Below, one piece after another: positions 36,879-45,906 of a stretch of DNA of 61,767 bases. The position numbers and the translations under genes were made by a program. Each line of letters opens with the position of its first letter. The first letter of the stretch is position 1. Source of the stretch: a virus. The notes below the pieces were generated by a model that was given only the letters and a program-made list of their open reading frames with translations, was not told the DNA's origin and did no database searches. Where the stretch lies: the IMG/VR virus record IMGVR_UViG_3300046524_000143, positions 1 to 61,767 of that record; one strand, 5' to 3'.

Positions 36879-37312
36879 CTTGCATCGCATGGGATGGCCG
36901 CACCTTAGCGGCAGACAAGCGCGTCGACTGCAATGGCTATCCGGCGACAGCAATCAAGATCTTCCGCGCGCCCGATGGAGCTCTGATCGGCGGCGCCGGG
37001 GACTCTGACGTCATCAGCGCCCTGCGCGAGTGGTATCAGCAGGGATGCAACCCGGAGGCATACCCGAACAACCGCGCTGAAGGCGGCTGCTATGCGACGC
37101 TACTGGTGATTACGCCGGCGAAGGAAGTGCGCATGTACCTGTCGGGCCCGTCGCCCATCGTCCTGCAGAACAAGATGTTCGCGATTGGCTCTGGCGCCGA
37201 CTTCGCGCTGGCTTCCATGCACCTTGGCCACAGCGCACGCAAGGCTGTGGAAGTGGCGTGTGCTTTAGACGTCGGCTGCGGCAACGGAATAGACACGCTG
37301 AGGCTGGAATGA
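36875..37312 (+). CDS. Ntn-hydrolase (HslV/proteasome-like) protein, 145 aa
   Basis: The N-terminus TCIAWDGRTLAADKR puts a Thr directly after the initiator Met, as in HslV-type threonine peptidases. GALIGGAGDSDVISALREWY and FAIGSGADFALASMHLG fit the family's beta-sandwich strands. It lies in the connector genes with 4-bp overlaps. It may trim head proteins or be a structural relic of such a protease. Length is shorter than HslV (about 175). Confidence 0.75.
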   Translation: MTCIAWDGRTLAADKRVDCNGYPATAIKIFRAPDGALIGGAGDSDVISALREWYQQGCNPEAYPNNRAEGGCYATLLVITPAKEVRMYLSGPSPIVLQNKMFAIGSGADFALASMHLGHSARKAVEVACALDVGCGNGIDTLRLE

Positions 37313-37923
37313 TGACCGGGGACCGCCTCCAAAGCCTGCTCTACGCCGGCTACGCCAAGCTTGCCGCCAAAGCTGGTTTCTTGTGCGACGTTTACCGCTT
37401 CGATGAACCAATCGCAGTGACAGATGAGCTATACAAGATCGCCCGCATCCCGGTCGCGCTCGCCGCCGAGAAGAAGTTCGCGATCCCGAACAAGTATCAG
37501 ACGCCGACTTGGTACTGCTACGCCGATGGCAGGATCTTGCAACCACGCGACATCCTGAAGGGGCCAGCCGGCACCTTTTATATCGGCGATATGCAGCCGA
37601 ATCTGCCGATCCAGGCGGTATCGACAAACCACGTGATCTCCATCGGCCGCGGCTCGTATGACGGCGGCAACCAAAACATTGAGTTCTACGCTACCGGCAT
37701 CCCCGTCTTCATGCAGTTCAAGCGCGAAGATATCAAGCAGGCGCAGTACGCGACGACGATGGGGCAGGCGATCACGCACTGGACCACGTTTATTCCGCTG
37801 CCTGAAGGGATGCTGAAGCAGGACGACGTGGTGCAGGACGAAGAGGGCATTCGCTACATCGTCGATGCGCCAGATTTCACCAGTTTAGGCTATGTCGCCC
37901 ACCTTAGGCTGATCACGATATGA
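37309..37923 (+). CDS. head-tail joining/tail-region protein, 204 aa
   Basis: ATG 37309 (or 37312) overlaps the upstream stop. The product is beta-rich (TPTWYCYADGRILQPRDILK, FYIGDMQPNLPIQAVSTNHV) and lies at the head-tail junction of the operon. It is probably a stopper or tail-completion protein. The family is not recognised with certainty. Confidence 0.65.
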   Translation: MMTGDRLQSLLYAGYAKLAAKAGFLCDVYRFDEPIAVTDELYKIARIPVALAAEKKFAIPNKYQTPTWYCYADGRILQPRDILKGPAGTFYIGDMQPNLPIQAVSTNHVISIGRGSYDGGNQNIEFYATGIPVFMQFKREDIKQAQYATTMGQAITHWTTFIPLPEGMLKQDDVVQDEEGIRYIVDAPDFTSLGYVAHLRLITI

Positions 37924-38345
37924 CGATGACCATCGATCTGGGCCAGGCGTTGGCCGGTTTGAACCGGCTCGCCATGCTCAACATGTCGCCGTGGATGCAG
38001 TCGATCGGCCAGAAGGCGCAGCAGGATACTCAGGCGCGCATCCAGCAATCGAAGCACGACCCGGAAAACCAGCCGTGGTCGCCGTGGCAGCCCAGCACCG
38101 AGAGGCATCGCACTCGCAAGGGTAACGCGGGGCAGGGCCTGCTCTGGGACGAGGGGACTTTACTCAATTCGATCAAGTTTGCGGCCGATGGGCACGGCGT
38201 GACGGTCGAAACCGAGGTCGGCTATGCGGGCTACTTGCACGACGGCACCGAGCGCATGGCGGCCCGTCCTTTCCTCGGCTGGTCCGACGCCGAAACGTCG
38301 GCGATGGAGTTCAGCGCGATCCAGTTCATCGAGGCGATGCTGTGA
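37920..38345 (+). CDS. virion morphogenesis/HK97-gp10-like protein, 141 aa
   Basis: KAQQDTQARIQQSKHDPENQ followed by PWSPWQPSTERHRTRKGNAG and YAGYLHDGTERMAARPFLGW is typical of the phage virion morphogenesis family (Mu gpG/P2 gpS, HK97 gp10-like). It helps join tail to head. Confidence 0.85.
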   Translation: MTMTIDLGQALAGLNRLAMLNMSPWMQSIGQKAQQDTQARIQQSKHDPENQPWSPWQPSTERHRTRKGNAGQGLLWDEGTLLNSIKFAADGHGVTVETEVGYAGYLHDGTERMAARPFLGWSDAETSAMEFSAIQFIEAML

Positions 38346-38545
38346 AGACGGTGATCCTGTTTCAGGCCCACTACCAGCACGTGGACGGTAAAGTAATCCG
38401 CCACCCAGCGGGGGCGCAAATCGAACTGCCGGACGAGGAGGCTGACTTCGTGATCAAGGCGACGCTTGGGGTGCGTGCAAAGCGCTTGGAACTGGCAGAA
38501 AACACACCCGGCACGCCGGAAAGGAAGCGCAAGCATGATCGCTGA
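38342..38545 (+). CDS. hypothetical small protein, 67 aa
   Basis: A GTG start overlaps the upstream stop. The sequence includes VIRHPAGAQIELPDEEADFV, a short beta-rich motif seen in small tail-region proteins of siphophages. The C-terminus is basic. No function is known. Confidence 0.65.
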   Translation: MKTVILFQAHYQHVDGKVIRHPAGAQIELPDEEADFVIKATLGVRAKRLELAENTPGTPERKRKHDR

Positions 38546-38984
38546 TAACGCCGAAGACCTTGTCGCACGCGTGACTTCTGTGCCGGCACTGGCGAATTCT
38601 GCAGGCCTGGCACTCGGCGGGCGCGGTGCCGATCCCGCGCTGACGAAGATCCCGCTGCCCGCTGCCTGGATCATGTTCGGCAAGGACCAGGTCAACGAGC
38701 CGCCCTACGGCACCTCGCAAAGCGGCGGTTCAGGCGGCATGGTCCCGATGGGCGAGAACGTCCAGCAGGTGTTCAGCATTGTGATCTACGTGCCCTATCT
38801 GAGCCAAGACGATCTGCTGACGGTGCAGTTCCCGCTACTCGAAGCCGTGATCGCGGCCGTGCGCGGCAATGGCCGCGCAGCCCCCTCCGGTAATCGGTGG
38901 CGATACATCGGCCAGAAGCTCGCGATGGTCTATCCGGACCGCCTCGCCTACGAACAGCACTACACCCTAGACGCTTTCATGTAG
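38535..38984 (+). CDS. tail terminator-like protein, 149 aa
   Basis: The start is ATG 38535 (MIADNAEDLVARVTSVPALA). The alpha/beta protein (VQQVFSIVIYVPYLSQDDLL ... LLEAVIAAVRGNGRAAPSGN) matches the size and position of tail terminators, such as lambda gpU-type or gp37-like. These cap the tail tube before joining the head. Confidence 0.7.
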   Translation: MIADNAEDLVARVTSVPALANSAGLALGGRGADPALTKIPLPAAWIMFGKDQVNEPPYGTSQSGGSGGMVPMGENVQQVFSIVIYVPYLSQDDLLTVQFPLLEAVIAAVRGNGRAAPSGNRWRYIGQKLAMVYPDRLAYEQHYTLDAFM

Positions 38985-38994
38985 CAGCATCCCG

Positions 38995-39013
38995 CCCGCG
39001 ATGAGCGGGTTTC
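38995..39013 (+). terminator. weak terminator before tail sheath/tube genes
   Basis: CCCGC and GCGGG form a 5-bp stem with GATGA loop and TTT after it. It is probably an attenuator. Confidence 0.45.
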
Positions 39014-39039
39014 TCTACCTCCGAAGATAAGGAATATTT

Positions 39040-39828
39040 ATGCCTCTCATCAGTAACGCCGCCCTGCAGGAAATCGGCGACAAACTCGCACGCTTTGCCG
39101 CCATGTCGGTTGGCGACCCGAATTTCGACGATTCCTTTACCGCCGGCCTCGACGCTGCAAGCAACGCCGTGCTCTCCGGCTCGAACAGCATCGCTCAATA
39201 CCTGCTCGACTCCAACGACGAAGCCGTAACCGCCGACCTGCTGCCCGCGGCGCGTGACCTGGACGAATCTCACCCGGTGATGCCTAACGGCTTCCTGCTC
39301 GGCATCCCCGGCATCAGCGCGATGATCAAGGCGATCGACGCGCACCTGAAGCGCTACGCCGGCGTGACGAACCTCGACGCCTACCTGTCGACCCTGAACG
39401 CGAGCGCGCCGACCCTGCGCTTTCACGCAGCCTTCACCGACCACCTGAAAACGCTGTCGGCCAAGAACGTGTTCATCGGCGCCGATCTGGATCTCGCCCG
39501 GGTTAACGTGACTGGTGCTGCTGCCGGCACCTTCACGCACCTGGCCGCAATCGACAAGACCAAGTATTCGGGCGCCAAGCTGGTCGCCAAGAACGTCGGC
39601 GCGCTGACCGCGAGCACGAGCCTGTCGATCACCGGCAAGAAGTTCGACGGCACCACGGCGACCCTGACCGCGACGATCACCACGCTGACCGATGGCGCCG
39701 AAACCAACCTGTCGGACGTCACTAAGGTCTTTATCGATGTGACCGGTATCACCGTTACCTCGGGCGGTACCGCCGGCAACGTAGTGAAAATCGTCGCCAA
39801 GACCGACCGCAGCATCGCCGCAGCCTAA
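39040..39828 (+). CDS. tail protein of unknown subtype, 262 aa
   Basis: The N-terminal 150 residues are helical (LQEIGDKLARFAAMSVGDPN). The C-terminal 100 residues are Thr/Val/Ala-rich strands (TTATLTATITTLTDGAETNL) like an Ig-type domain. It sits directly before the tail tube gene and may decorate or extend the tail. A contractile sheath is unlikely. Confidence 0.68.
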   Translation: MPLISNAALQEIGDKLARFAAMSVGDPNFDDSFTAGLDAASNAVLSGSNSIAQYLLDSNDEAVTADLLPAARDLDESHPVMPNGFLLGIPGISAMIKAIDAHLKRYAGVTNLDAYLSTLNASAPTLRFHAAFTDHLKTLSAKNVFIGADLDLARVNVTGAAAGTFTHLAAIDKTKYSGAKLVAKNVGALTASTSLSITGKKFDGTTATLTATITTLTDGAETNLSDVTKVFIDVTGITVTSGGTAGNVVKIVAKTDRSIAAA

Positions 39829-39856
39829 CCCTAACTCTCCGATAAGGTAATCAATC

Positions 39857-40615
39857 ATGGCATTTAACGACAATTCCTACGGCCTGTTCCAGGGTCAGCT
39901 GTTCCTGGCGCCGCGCACCATGAATGGCCCGCTTACCGGCGGTTACCAGCCGGTGGGCGATGCCGACATGTTCACGATCGACCCGAAGCAAAAGTTCGAG
40001 GACATCGAGGAAAGCCAGACCGGCCTGGGCCTGACAGCCGCGCATATCCCGACCCAGACCTCGGTGTCCGCGAAAGTCCGCCTGCTGAACATCAAGCTGG
40101 ACAACTGGGAGCGCGCGGTGTGGGGCACCCAGTCCGGCGCGGTCGCAGGCGGCACCGTCTCGGGCGAGCCGGTCGTAGTGTATGCCGATTCGATGGTGCC
40201 GCTCGCTCACCCGGGCGTGTCGAACGTCGCCATCGCCGGCCTGACCGAAGGCACCGACTACGTCGTCGACGAGCGCCAGGGCGCAGTTACCATCCTGCCG
40301 ACCTCGACCGCATCGTTCCCGATGACGACGACCGTGTCGTACTCGTACGCAGCCTACAGCGGCAAGGTCGAAGCCTTCACCCAAAGCCAGCCGGTGTTCT
40401 CGATCATGATGCTTGGCATCAATACCGCGAACTCGAACCAGCCGGTGCGCGTCGAGTGCTACCAATGGGCGCCGGACATGGCGAAAGTGCTGAACATGAT
40501 CGAAAAGAAACACATGAACTTCGAGCTCGACGGTATGCTGCTGCAGGACCAGTCCCGCCCGCTGCCGAGCGGCGACTCTCCGTTGTCGCAGTTCTTCACG
40601 GTGACCAAAGGCTAA
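39857..40615 (+). CDS. major tail tube protein, 252 aa
   Basis: The protein opens MAFNDNSYGLFQGQLFLAPR and contains DADMFTIDPKQKFEDIEESQ and VSAKVRLLNIKLDNWERAVW. It is beta-rich with strong codon bias, followed by the tail chaperone and tape measure genes. Position and composition identify the tube subunit. Confidence 0.82.
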   Translation: MAFNDNSYGLFQGQLFLAPRTMNGPLTGGYQPVGDADMFTIDPKQKFEDIEESQTGLGLTAAHIPTQTSVSAKVRLLNIKLDNWERAVWGTQSGAVAGGTVSGEPVVVYADSMVPLAHPGVSNVAIAGLTEGTDYVVDERQGAVTILPTSTASFPMTTTVSYSYAAYSGKVEAFTQSQPVFSIMMLGINTANSNQPVRVECYQWAPDMAKVLNMIEKKHMNFELDGMLLQDQSRPLPSGDSPLSQFFTVTKG

Positions 40616-40618
40616 CCA

Positions 40619-41038
40619 ATGAGCGAAGACCTGAAAGCCCTGTTTCCGGGCCAAGAGGTCGTCGCTGGCGGGGAGACGATCGTCGTTTCCCCGTTCGTGT
40701 TCGGCCAACTCCCCAAGGTTGCAAAGTGCTTCGCGTCGATTAAGAGCGTCATCGAAGGCGGCAATCTGATCGAGATCGCATCGGCCGGCGGCGAAGACCT
40801 GCTCCAGCTGCTGTGCCTGGCGGCGAAGAAGAAGCGCGAGTGGTTTGATACGCTGCCGTCCGACGAAGGTCTCGCCCTCATGGCCGCAGTCATCCAGGTG
40901 AACCGGGATTTTTTCGTCCAGCGGATGTCTCCCGTACTCCAACGCCTCACTCAGGCCGTGAGTGGGACTGGGGCGCCATTGTCGCCAGACTCATCCGAGC
41001 AGGGCACAGATGGGGTGACATCCCCGGGTACACCCTGA
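40619..41038 (+). CDS. tail assembly chaperone, short form (gpG-like), 139 aa
   Basis: The protein (EDLKALFPGQEVVAGGETIV ... FGQLPKVAKCFASIKSVIEG) is the upstream half of a tail chaperone pair. The slippery heptamer T-TTT-TTC at 40909-40915 lies in frame near its end. Most ribosomes end at 41038. The chaperone keeps the tape measure soluble during tail assembly. Confidence 0.85.
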   Translation: MSEDLKALFPGQEVVAGGETIVVSPFVFGQLPKVAKCFASIKSVIEGGNLIEIASAGGEDLLQLLCLAAKKKREWFDTLPSDEGLALMAAVIQVNRDFFVQRMSPVLQRLTQAVSGTGAPLSPDSSEQGTDGVTSPGTP

Positions 41039-41187
41039 GCCAGATCAAGCTCTTTATCCGCGAGGCAACTGTGCTCGAGCGGGAAGAGGCGGCGCAGCGG
41101 CTTGCTCACGGCTTCATGGCTGCGAACGCGGACGGCGACAAGGTGAACGATGCGATTCGGGCGCTGACGGAAAGGCCAGGCGAATAG
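40915..41187 (+). CDS. tail assembly chaperone, frameshift extension (gpT-like part)
   Basis: After a -1 shift on TTTTTTC the frame from 40915 stays open to TAG 41185-41187. It encodes DWGAIVARLIRAGHRWGDIP, GYTLSQIKLFIREATVLERE and EEAAQRLAHGFMAANADG. The region has no good start of its own. The fused product would be 99 + 90 = 189 residues. This matches the gpG-gpGT arrangement of lambda and most siphophages. Confidence 0.85.
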   Translation, partial: RPADVSRTPTPHSGREWDWGAIVARLIRAGHRWGDIPGYTLSQIKLFIREATVLEREEAAQRLAHGFMAANADGDKVNDAIRALTERPGE

Positions 41188-41257
41188 GACAAATCGCTGA
41201 TGCGCGCCAAAAAGGAGCGTGCTAGAGTTCGTTATCATTCCTTCAACGGAGTAGGAA

Positions 41258-41689
41258 ATGAAGAAGACGGCCTTCGCAGCAACGCTCTTATCCGCTGCAA
41301 ACCTCGCTCTGGCCGCGCCCGTTTATCTGGATTGCGTCACCAAGTTCGATAATCCTCCGCCTGGTGCGGCGAGTGAGTTCAGGTTTTCGGTGAAGATTGA
41401 CGAGACCAGCGGAGACGTCACGCATACGGACTCGGATGGTTCCGCTTTCAACGCCAAGGGGTTCTTCACTCCGCGCGAAGTCGGGTACAAAGTCGAGTCC
41501 GAAGGCGGAACCTTCGTTAAGGCGACCTCGTACACGATTGACCGGTCCAATCTCACTGTCGTTCGTACGTTTCGCTCCGAGCTTTCCGAGCGCGGTAAGG
41601 AGTCGTTGCAGAAGTGGGACGATCAAGCGCGCGGGATTGTCACCAAAGGCACCTGCAAGATAGCGGACGTCAAAAACCGCAAGTTCTAG
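41258..41689 (+). CDS. exported protein of unknown function (moron), 143 aa
   Basis: A signal peptide is clear (MKKTAFAATLLSAANLALAA, with cleavage near AAP). The mature part is beta-rich with two cysteines near its ends (DCVTKFDN, GTCKIADV) that could form a disulphide. It lies between the tail chaperone and tape measure genes. It has its own ribosome site (GGAGTAGGAA) and an extended -10-like TGCTAGAGT at 41220-41228. It probably acts in the periplasm of the lysogen. Confidence 0.75.
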   Translation: MKKTAFAATLLSAANLALAAPVYLDCVTKFDNPPPGAASEFRFSVKIDETSGDVTHTDSDGSAFNAKGFFTPREVGYKVESEGGTFVKATSYTIDRSNLTVVRTFRSELSERGKESLQKWDDQARGIVTKGTCKIADVKNRKF

Positions 41690-41692
41690 GAC

Positions 41693-42226
41693 TTAACGAA
41701 TCATGGCGATCCGTTCCAGCATCGGAAGCTGGTCGTGGTGAAGTAACAGGACCTGAGTTCTGCTGGCAAGCTCCCTTGCCGAGCACGTGTACACAGCCGG
41801 GCTGACCACGACTGCTATGTTCGCGCCGTAGTACAACTTCCCAGCAATAACCTCCTGCACAGCCCGGTTTCCGACTGGGCGCGTGTACATCTTGCATTGA
41901 ATCACAGCCTTCGTTCCCCGAAGGACCGCGACCACGTCGGCGCCCTGGTCTTGTGGCGGTGTCGTATGCGTTCGCCAACCGGCATCGCGGAGCACTAGTG
42001 CGCAGTAATCCTCATAGGCAAGTGGAGATAGGAACGAGACGTCGGCGCTCGCAAGGCGGTCAGCTTGCTTGTCTAGGCTGACGCGCAAGGCGTAAACAAA
42101 AACAGCCAGGGCGACGAAGCCAATGATTGTGTAGCGCAATGGAACGCGCGAGACGATCCACACGGCACACGCGGCGATGATGCCGAGCCAGGAGTAGTAG
42201 CAAAGCTTTTTCAGCAGCCACAGCAT
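41693..42226 (-). CDS. membrane-anchored Mrr-like restriction endonuclease (moron), 177 aa
   Basis: Two hydrophobic segments (YSWLGIIAACAVWIVSRV and YTIIGFVALAVFVYALRV) precede a PD-(D/E)xK nuclease domain of the Mrr_cat type. The domain reads LSPLAYEDYCALVLRDAGWR, DQGADVVAVLRGTKAVIQCK with the D and QxK catalytic residues, then VGNRAVQEVIAGKLYYGA. It is read against the tail operon, has a TGCTAGATT element (42241-42233) upstream and is convergent with the exported-protein gene. It is likely an antiphage or exclusion function of the prophage. Confidence 0.82.
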   Translation of the reverse strand: MLWLLKKLCYYSWLGIIAACAVWIVSRVPLRYTIIGFVALAVFVYALRVSLDKQADRLASADVSFLSPLAYEDYCALVLRDAGWRTHTTPPQDQGADVVAVLRGTKAVIQCKMYTRPVGNRAVQEVIAGKLYYGANIAVVVSPAVYTCSARELASRTQVLLLHHDQLPMLERIAMIR

Positions 42227-42258
42227 TTCGTAAATCTAGCACAACCGAGCGAGCATAC

Positions 42259-45200
42259 ATGGCTTCCATGAACATCGAAATGCGCCTGAACCTGGTAGAC
42301 ACGGCCAGCGCTCCAGTGCGGGCGTTTATTTCGACCCTTGAGAGCCTTGAGGCGGCAGTTTCCGGTGTGTCGGGCCGAATGGCAGGCCTTGCAACTGGCC
42401 TGGACGCGCTTGGCGCATCACTTGGCCTGATCAAGACCAATTCGGCCGGCGCTGCCGCTGAACTTGGGGCGGTTGGTACGCAGGCAGGGACTGCTGCCGG
42501 CGAGACTGCGCGCCTGGAAACGACGATGGCGGCTCTCTCGCTGTCCATGGAGCGTATCGTCGGTCAACTCGGCGCAACCACGACTGGGCTTGCCCGCATG
42601 GGTGGCGCAGCCGTTGCAGCCGGGACCGAAGCCGGCGCCGCAATGAATGGTGTCGGGGCCGGCGCGCAAGGCGCAAATACCCATGTGAACACGCTTGCCA
42701 GCTCGATCAAGGGCATGGCTCAGTTGTGGGCGGCCTTCAAGATTGAAAAAGGCATCAAGACTTCGATCGCAGACGCCGCGGAGTACGAGCGCACCGACAA
42801 CCGCCTGCGCAATATGAACCTGACGCCGGAAGAATCGGACGCGATTCACCAGTCCGTGCGTCAGACCGGCCGCGACTTCCACCAGTTCGACCAGAACGAA
42901 CTGTTGGAGATGGCGATCGACCTGCGCAACGCCACCGGCAGCGCGCACGAGGCGGCGACGGGCCTGAAAGGCTTCGCTCAGTCCGTCTTCGCGATCAACC
43001 TGTCGATGCCGAGCGGGAAAAAGCTCGATGAGCAGGGTACCCTGAACTTCGCCAAGTTCTTGGAGGGGCGTGGCGTCACCATGGATCCGGCCGCAATGGC
43101 TGCTCAACAGGATCTGGTCACCAAGATCGTTGCCGCCACACAGGGTCGTGTGAACCCGAACAACCTGTTCGGCAACCTGACGTACGCCAAGGGCGGCCTC
43201 GGTCGCACGATGGACGACGAAGCGCTGGTGACGTTCGCCTCCATGATCGAGCAGGATACGATCGGCGGCGGCACTGGCGGACGCGTCGGCACGATGCTGA
43301 CCTCATTCGTCAACAGCATCACGAAGGCGAACGCGATCACGACCAAGAACCGCGACGAGTGGATGAAGCTTGGTCTCGTCGACCCGGGCAAGGTCAATGT
43401 CAATGCAAACACGGACCGCGTCACGAGCATCCAGGCTGGCGCAATTGCTGGCACGGACATCGTCGGCAAGAACTTCAAGCGTTGGGTCGACGAGTACCTG
43501 CGCCCGGCGCTAATTGCGGCCGGCGTCAATATGGACGAGCTGAACGCGGTCAAGTCGAAGACCGACGTCTTGTTCCCGAACCGGAACGCGTCCGAGGCGG
43601 CATTCCAGCTCCTGTCGAAGAAGGAGTTGATCGAAAAGAACTCGGCAATGATCAATCAAGCCGCCGGCAAGGATCAGCAGGTCAAGAACGGCGAGGGCAT
43701 CTCAGCAGCGAATTGGGAGCGCTTTCACAAGGCAGTCAATGACCTTGCGATCGCGATCGGCACGGCGCTGCTTCCAGTATTGAACCCGCTGCTGGAAGGC
43801 TTCACGAAGATCATCGAAGTAATGGGCCGCCTAAGCCAGGATCACCCAATCTTCGGCTTTATGCTGGGCCTGGTGGGCGCGCTGGGTAGCGTGTCTCTGA
43901 TGATCTCTGGTGTGACTCGCCTGTTTGGGCCGCTAGCGGCAATCCTCGGCGTGACCGGAGCGTCTTTCGGCGGATTTGGCGCAATGGTGGCCAGCGCAGG
44001 CACTATCGTCTCGGCAGCCATCGGGTTTATCCTGCGGTGGCTGCTGCGCCTGATTGGCCCGATCGGCTTGATTCTCCTGGCATGGGATGCTGGCCTAGGC
44101 GATTGGATCTCGAAGCTGAACGTGTTCGGCCATTCGGTCGGCGATTGGGCCTCGTCGCTGGCTGACAAGGTCGTCAACGCATTCCAGAACATGTGGGTGC
44201 GCACCAAGCAGTTCTTTGGTTTCCTGTCGGACGATGCCGCAGCTGCGCAGATCCAGGCCAACAATAAGGCAAGCGCACAGAGGCAGTCGAAACTCGGCTT
44301 TGGCCCGCAACCTGCCGCGAAGGCCGCAACGCGTGGCGGCGCCTCGGGCGACTGGGGCCGCGGCGAGGAAGTAACGCCGGCCGCCAAGGCTGTCGAAGAC
44401 AAGATCAAGCGCGACAGGGATATTGCCAAGCAACTGGCTGAAAACAAGGCGGAATCAGCCGGCCTCCTCGGCGGTGGCAAAAAAGGTGGCCGCTTCAAGA
44501 ACTACGACGCCAACCTTGACGACGCCAAGAACGATCTCCGCCTGGAAGAGGATGAACTTGCCCGCCACATGAAGGCCGTGGACGAGCTCTATAAAGCAAA
44601 CCAGATCTCGATCGACGAGTATTACGACGACAAGCTGGCGACGATGCGCAAAAGCGTCACGGCGCAGATTGCCGAGCTCGAGCGCGAACGTGCGGCGTAC
44701 CAGCAGCAGGGCGACAAAGCCGGTGTGAGCCGCGCCAATACCGAAATCGAGCTGCGCAAGCGCGACCTTGCGGACAACGAGAAGTCGGTCGAGATTCAGC
44801 GTCAGAAAGACCTGAACGCGCTAAAAGAGCGTGGGTTGCAGCTCGACGCCCAGCAACTGCAGGCAGAGGGCAAGCGCAACCAGGCCGCACTTGCGCGTGA
44901 GGTACAAAAGCTCAAGAAAGATCAGGAAGAGTACCTCCGCAACGGCGACTATGAGCACGCAATGCTCGCGCAGCAGGCGATCGACACCGCCAAACTGACG
45001 GCATCCTGGGAAGCTTATGGCGACGCGGTCAAGAAGGTGCAGGAGGATACGCAGACCAAGGAAGTAGCGGTCAACGCCGAGGTGAAGGCCGGCGCCCTGA
45101 CGAAGTACCAGGCCGAGCAGAAGGTGTTCGCACTCCGGCAAGAGGAAGCGCGTCAACTCGACGAACTGATCGCAAAGGAACGTGCACTGATCGAGGCGTC

Positions 45201-45906
45201 GGACGCGCCGCAGGGCGTGAAGGACCAGCGCCTGAAAACGCTGGACTTGGCACAGGCGAGGGCCAACGCAACACTGTCGGAGATGAACCCAGAGGCGGCG
45301 CGCATTAAGGAAACGCTCGATGGCGGTATTCAGAACGGCTTCAGCACTCTGTTCAAAGACATCATTTCCGGCTCAAAGTCAGCCAGCGCAGCCTTCAAGG
45401 ACTTCGGGAAAAACATCGCGAACGTGATGAACCAGTTGATCTCCGAGCAGCTAGGGCGGGAGCTGTTCCAATCCCTGTTCGGTCAGGGCGGCGTGAGCAT
45501 GGGCGGCATGGGCGGCGGCTTCAACTTTGGCGGCGGCGGGTTACTGAGCGGCCTGTTCAGCAAGGGCGGTGGTAGCTCTGAACCGTTCACCAATGCGGAC
45601 ATCTCGATGGTCGGCGGCAGCGAGGGTGGCTTCTTTTCAAGCATCAGCAACTGGTTTTCCGGCCTAATGGGCTTCGATGTAGGCACTGATAACGTCCCGG
45701 CCGACATGATCGCCCAGATTCACAAGGGCGAAATGATCGTGCCGGCGTACGACGCCGAACGTATTCGTAACGGCGGGATGAGCCAAAGACCGCTCACGAT
45801 CAACAATCACTTCGCGTTCTCGGGCCCGGTAAGCCGTGAGACGCAATCACAGGTTGCGCACTCAGCATTCGTTGGCGCCCAACGAGCAGCAGCGAGGAAC
45901 GGATGA
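42259..45906 (+). CDS. tail tape measure protein, 1215 aa
   Basis: The longest gene in the window. It starts with a helical region (NIEMRLNLVDTASAPVRAFI), has a hydrophobic stretch around residues 540-610 (ILRWLLRLIGPIGLILLAWD) and ends with long coiled coils and a Gly-rich tail. It sets tail length and helps DNA entry. The C-terminal SMVGGSEGGFFSSISNWF and KGEMIVPAYDAERIRNGG are typical of tape measure ends. It overlaps the next gene by 4 bp. Confidence 0.93.
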   Translation: MASMNIEMRLNLVDTASAPVRAFISTLESLEAAVSGVSGRMAGLATGLDALGASLGLIKTNSAGAAAELGAVGTQAGTAAGETARLETTMAALSLSMERIVGQLGATTTGLARMGGAAVAAGTEAGAAMNGVGAGAQGANTHVNTLASSIKGMAQLWAAFKIEKGIKTSIADAAEYERTDNRLRNMNLTPEESDAIHQSVRQTGRDFHQFDQNELLEMAIDLRNATGSAHEAATGLKGFAQSVFAINLSMPSGKKLDEQGTLNFAKFLEGRGVTMDPAAMAAQQDLVTKIVAATQGRVNPNNLFGNLTYAKGGLGRTMDDEALVTFASMIEQDTIGGGTGGRVGTMLTSFVNSITKANAITTKNRDEWMKLGLVDPGKVNVNANTDRVTSIQAGAIAGTDIVGKNFKRWVDEYLRPALIAAGVNMDELNAVKSKTDVLFPNRNASEAAFQLLSKKELIEKNSAMINQAAGKDQQVKNGEGISAANWERFHKAVNDLAIAIGTALLPVLNPLLEGFTKIIEVMGRLSQDHPIFGFMLGLVGALGSVSLMISGVTRLFGPLAAILGVTGASFGGFGAMVASAGTIVSAAIGFILRWLLRLIGPIGLILLAWDAGLGDWISKLNVFGHSVGDWASSLADKVVNAFQNMWVRTKQFFGFLSDDAAAAQIQANNKASAQRQSKLGFGPQPAAKAATRGGASGDWGRGEEVTPAAKAVEDKIKRDRDIAKQLAENKAESAGLLGGGKKGGRFKNYDANLDDAKNDLRLEEDELARHMKAVDELYKANQISIDEYYDDKLATMRKSVTAQIAELERERAAYQQQGDKAGVSRANTEIELRKRDLADNEKSVEIQRQKDLNALKERGLQLDAQQLQAEGKRNQAALAREVQKLKKDQEEYLRNGDYEHAMLAQQAIDTAKLTASWEAYGDAVKKVQEDTQTKEVAVNAEVKAGALTKYQAEQKVFALRQEEARQLDELIAKERALIEASDAPQGVKDQRLKTLDLAQARANATLSEMNPEAARIKETLDGGIQNGFSTLFKDIISGSKSASAAFKDFGKNIANVMNQLISEQLGRELFQSLFGQGGVSMGGMGGGFNFGGGGLLSGLFSKGGGSSEPFTNADISMVGGSEGGFFSSISNWFSGLMGFDVGTDNVPADMIAQIHKGEMIVPAYDAERIRNGGMSQRPLTINNHFAFSGPVSRETQSQVAHSAFVGAQRAAARNG

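Noticed and set aside
38977-40942. Long antisense open frames over the tail protein genes
   Set aside because: Same codon-bias artefact; both sense genes fit the tail module.
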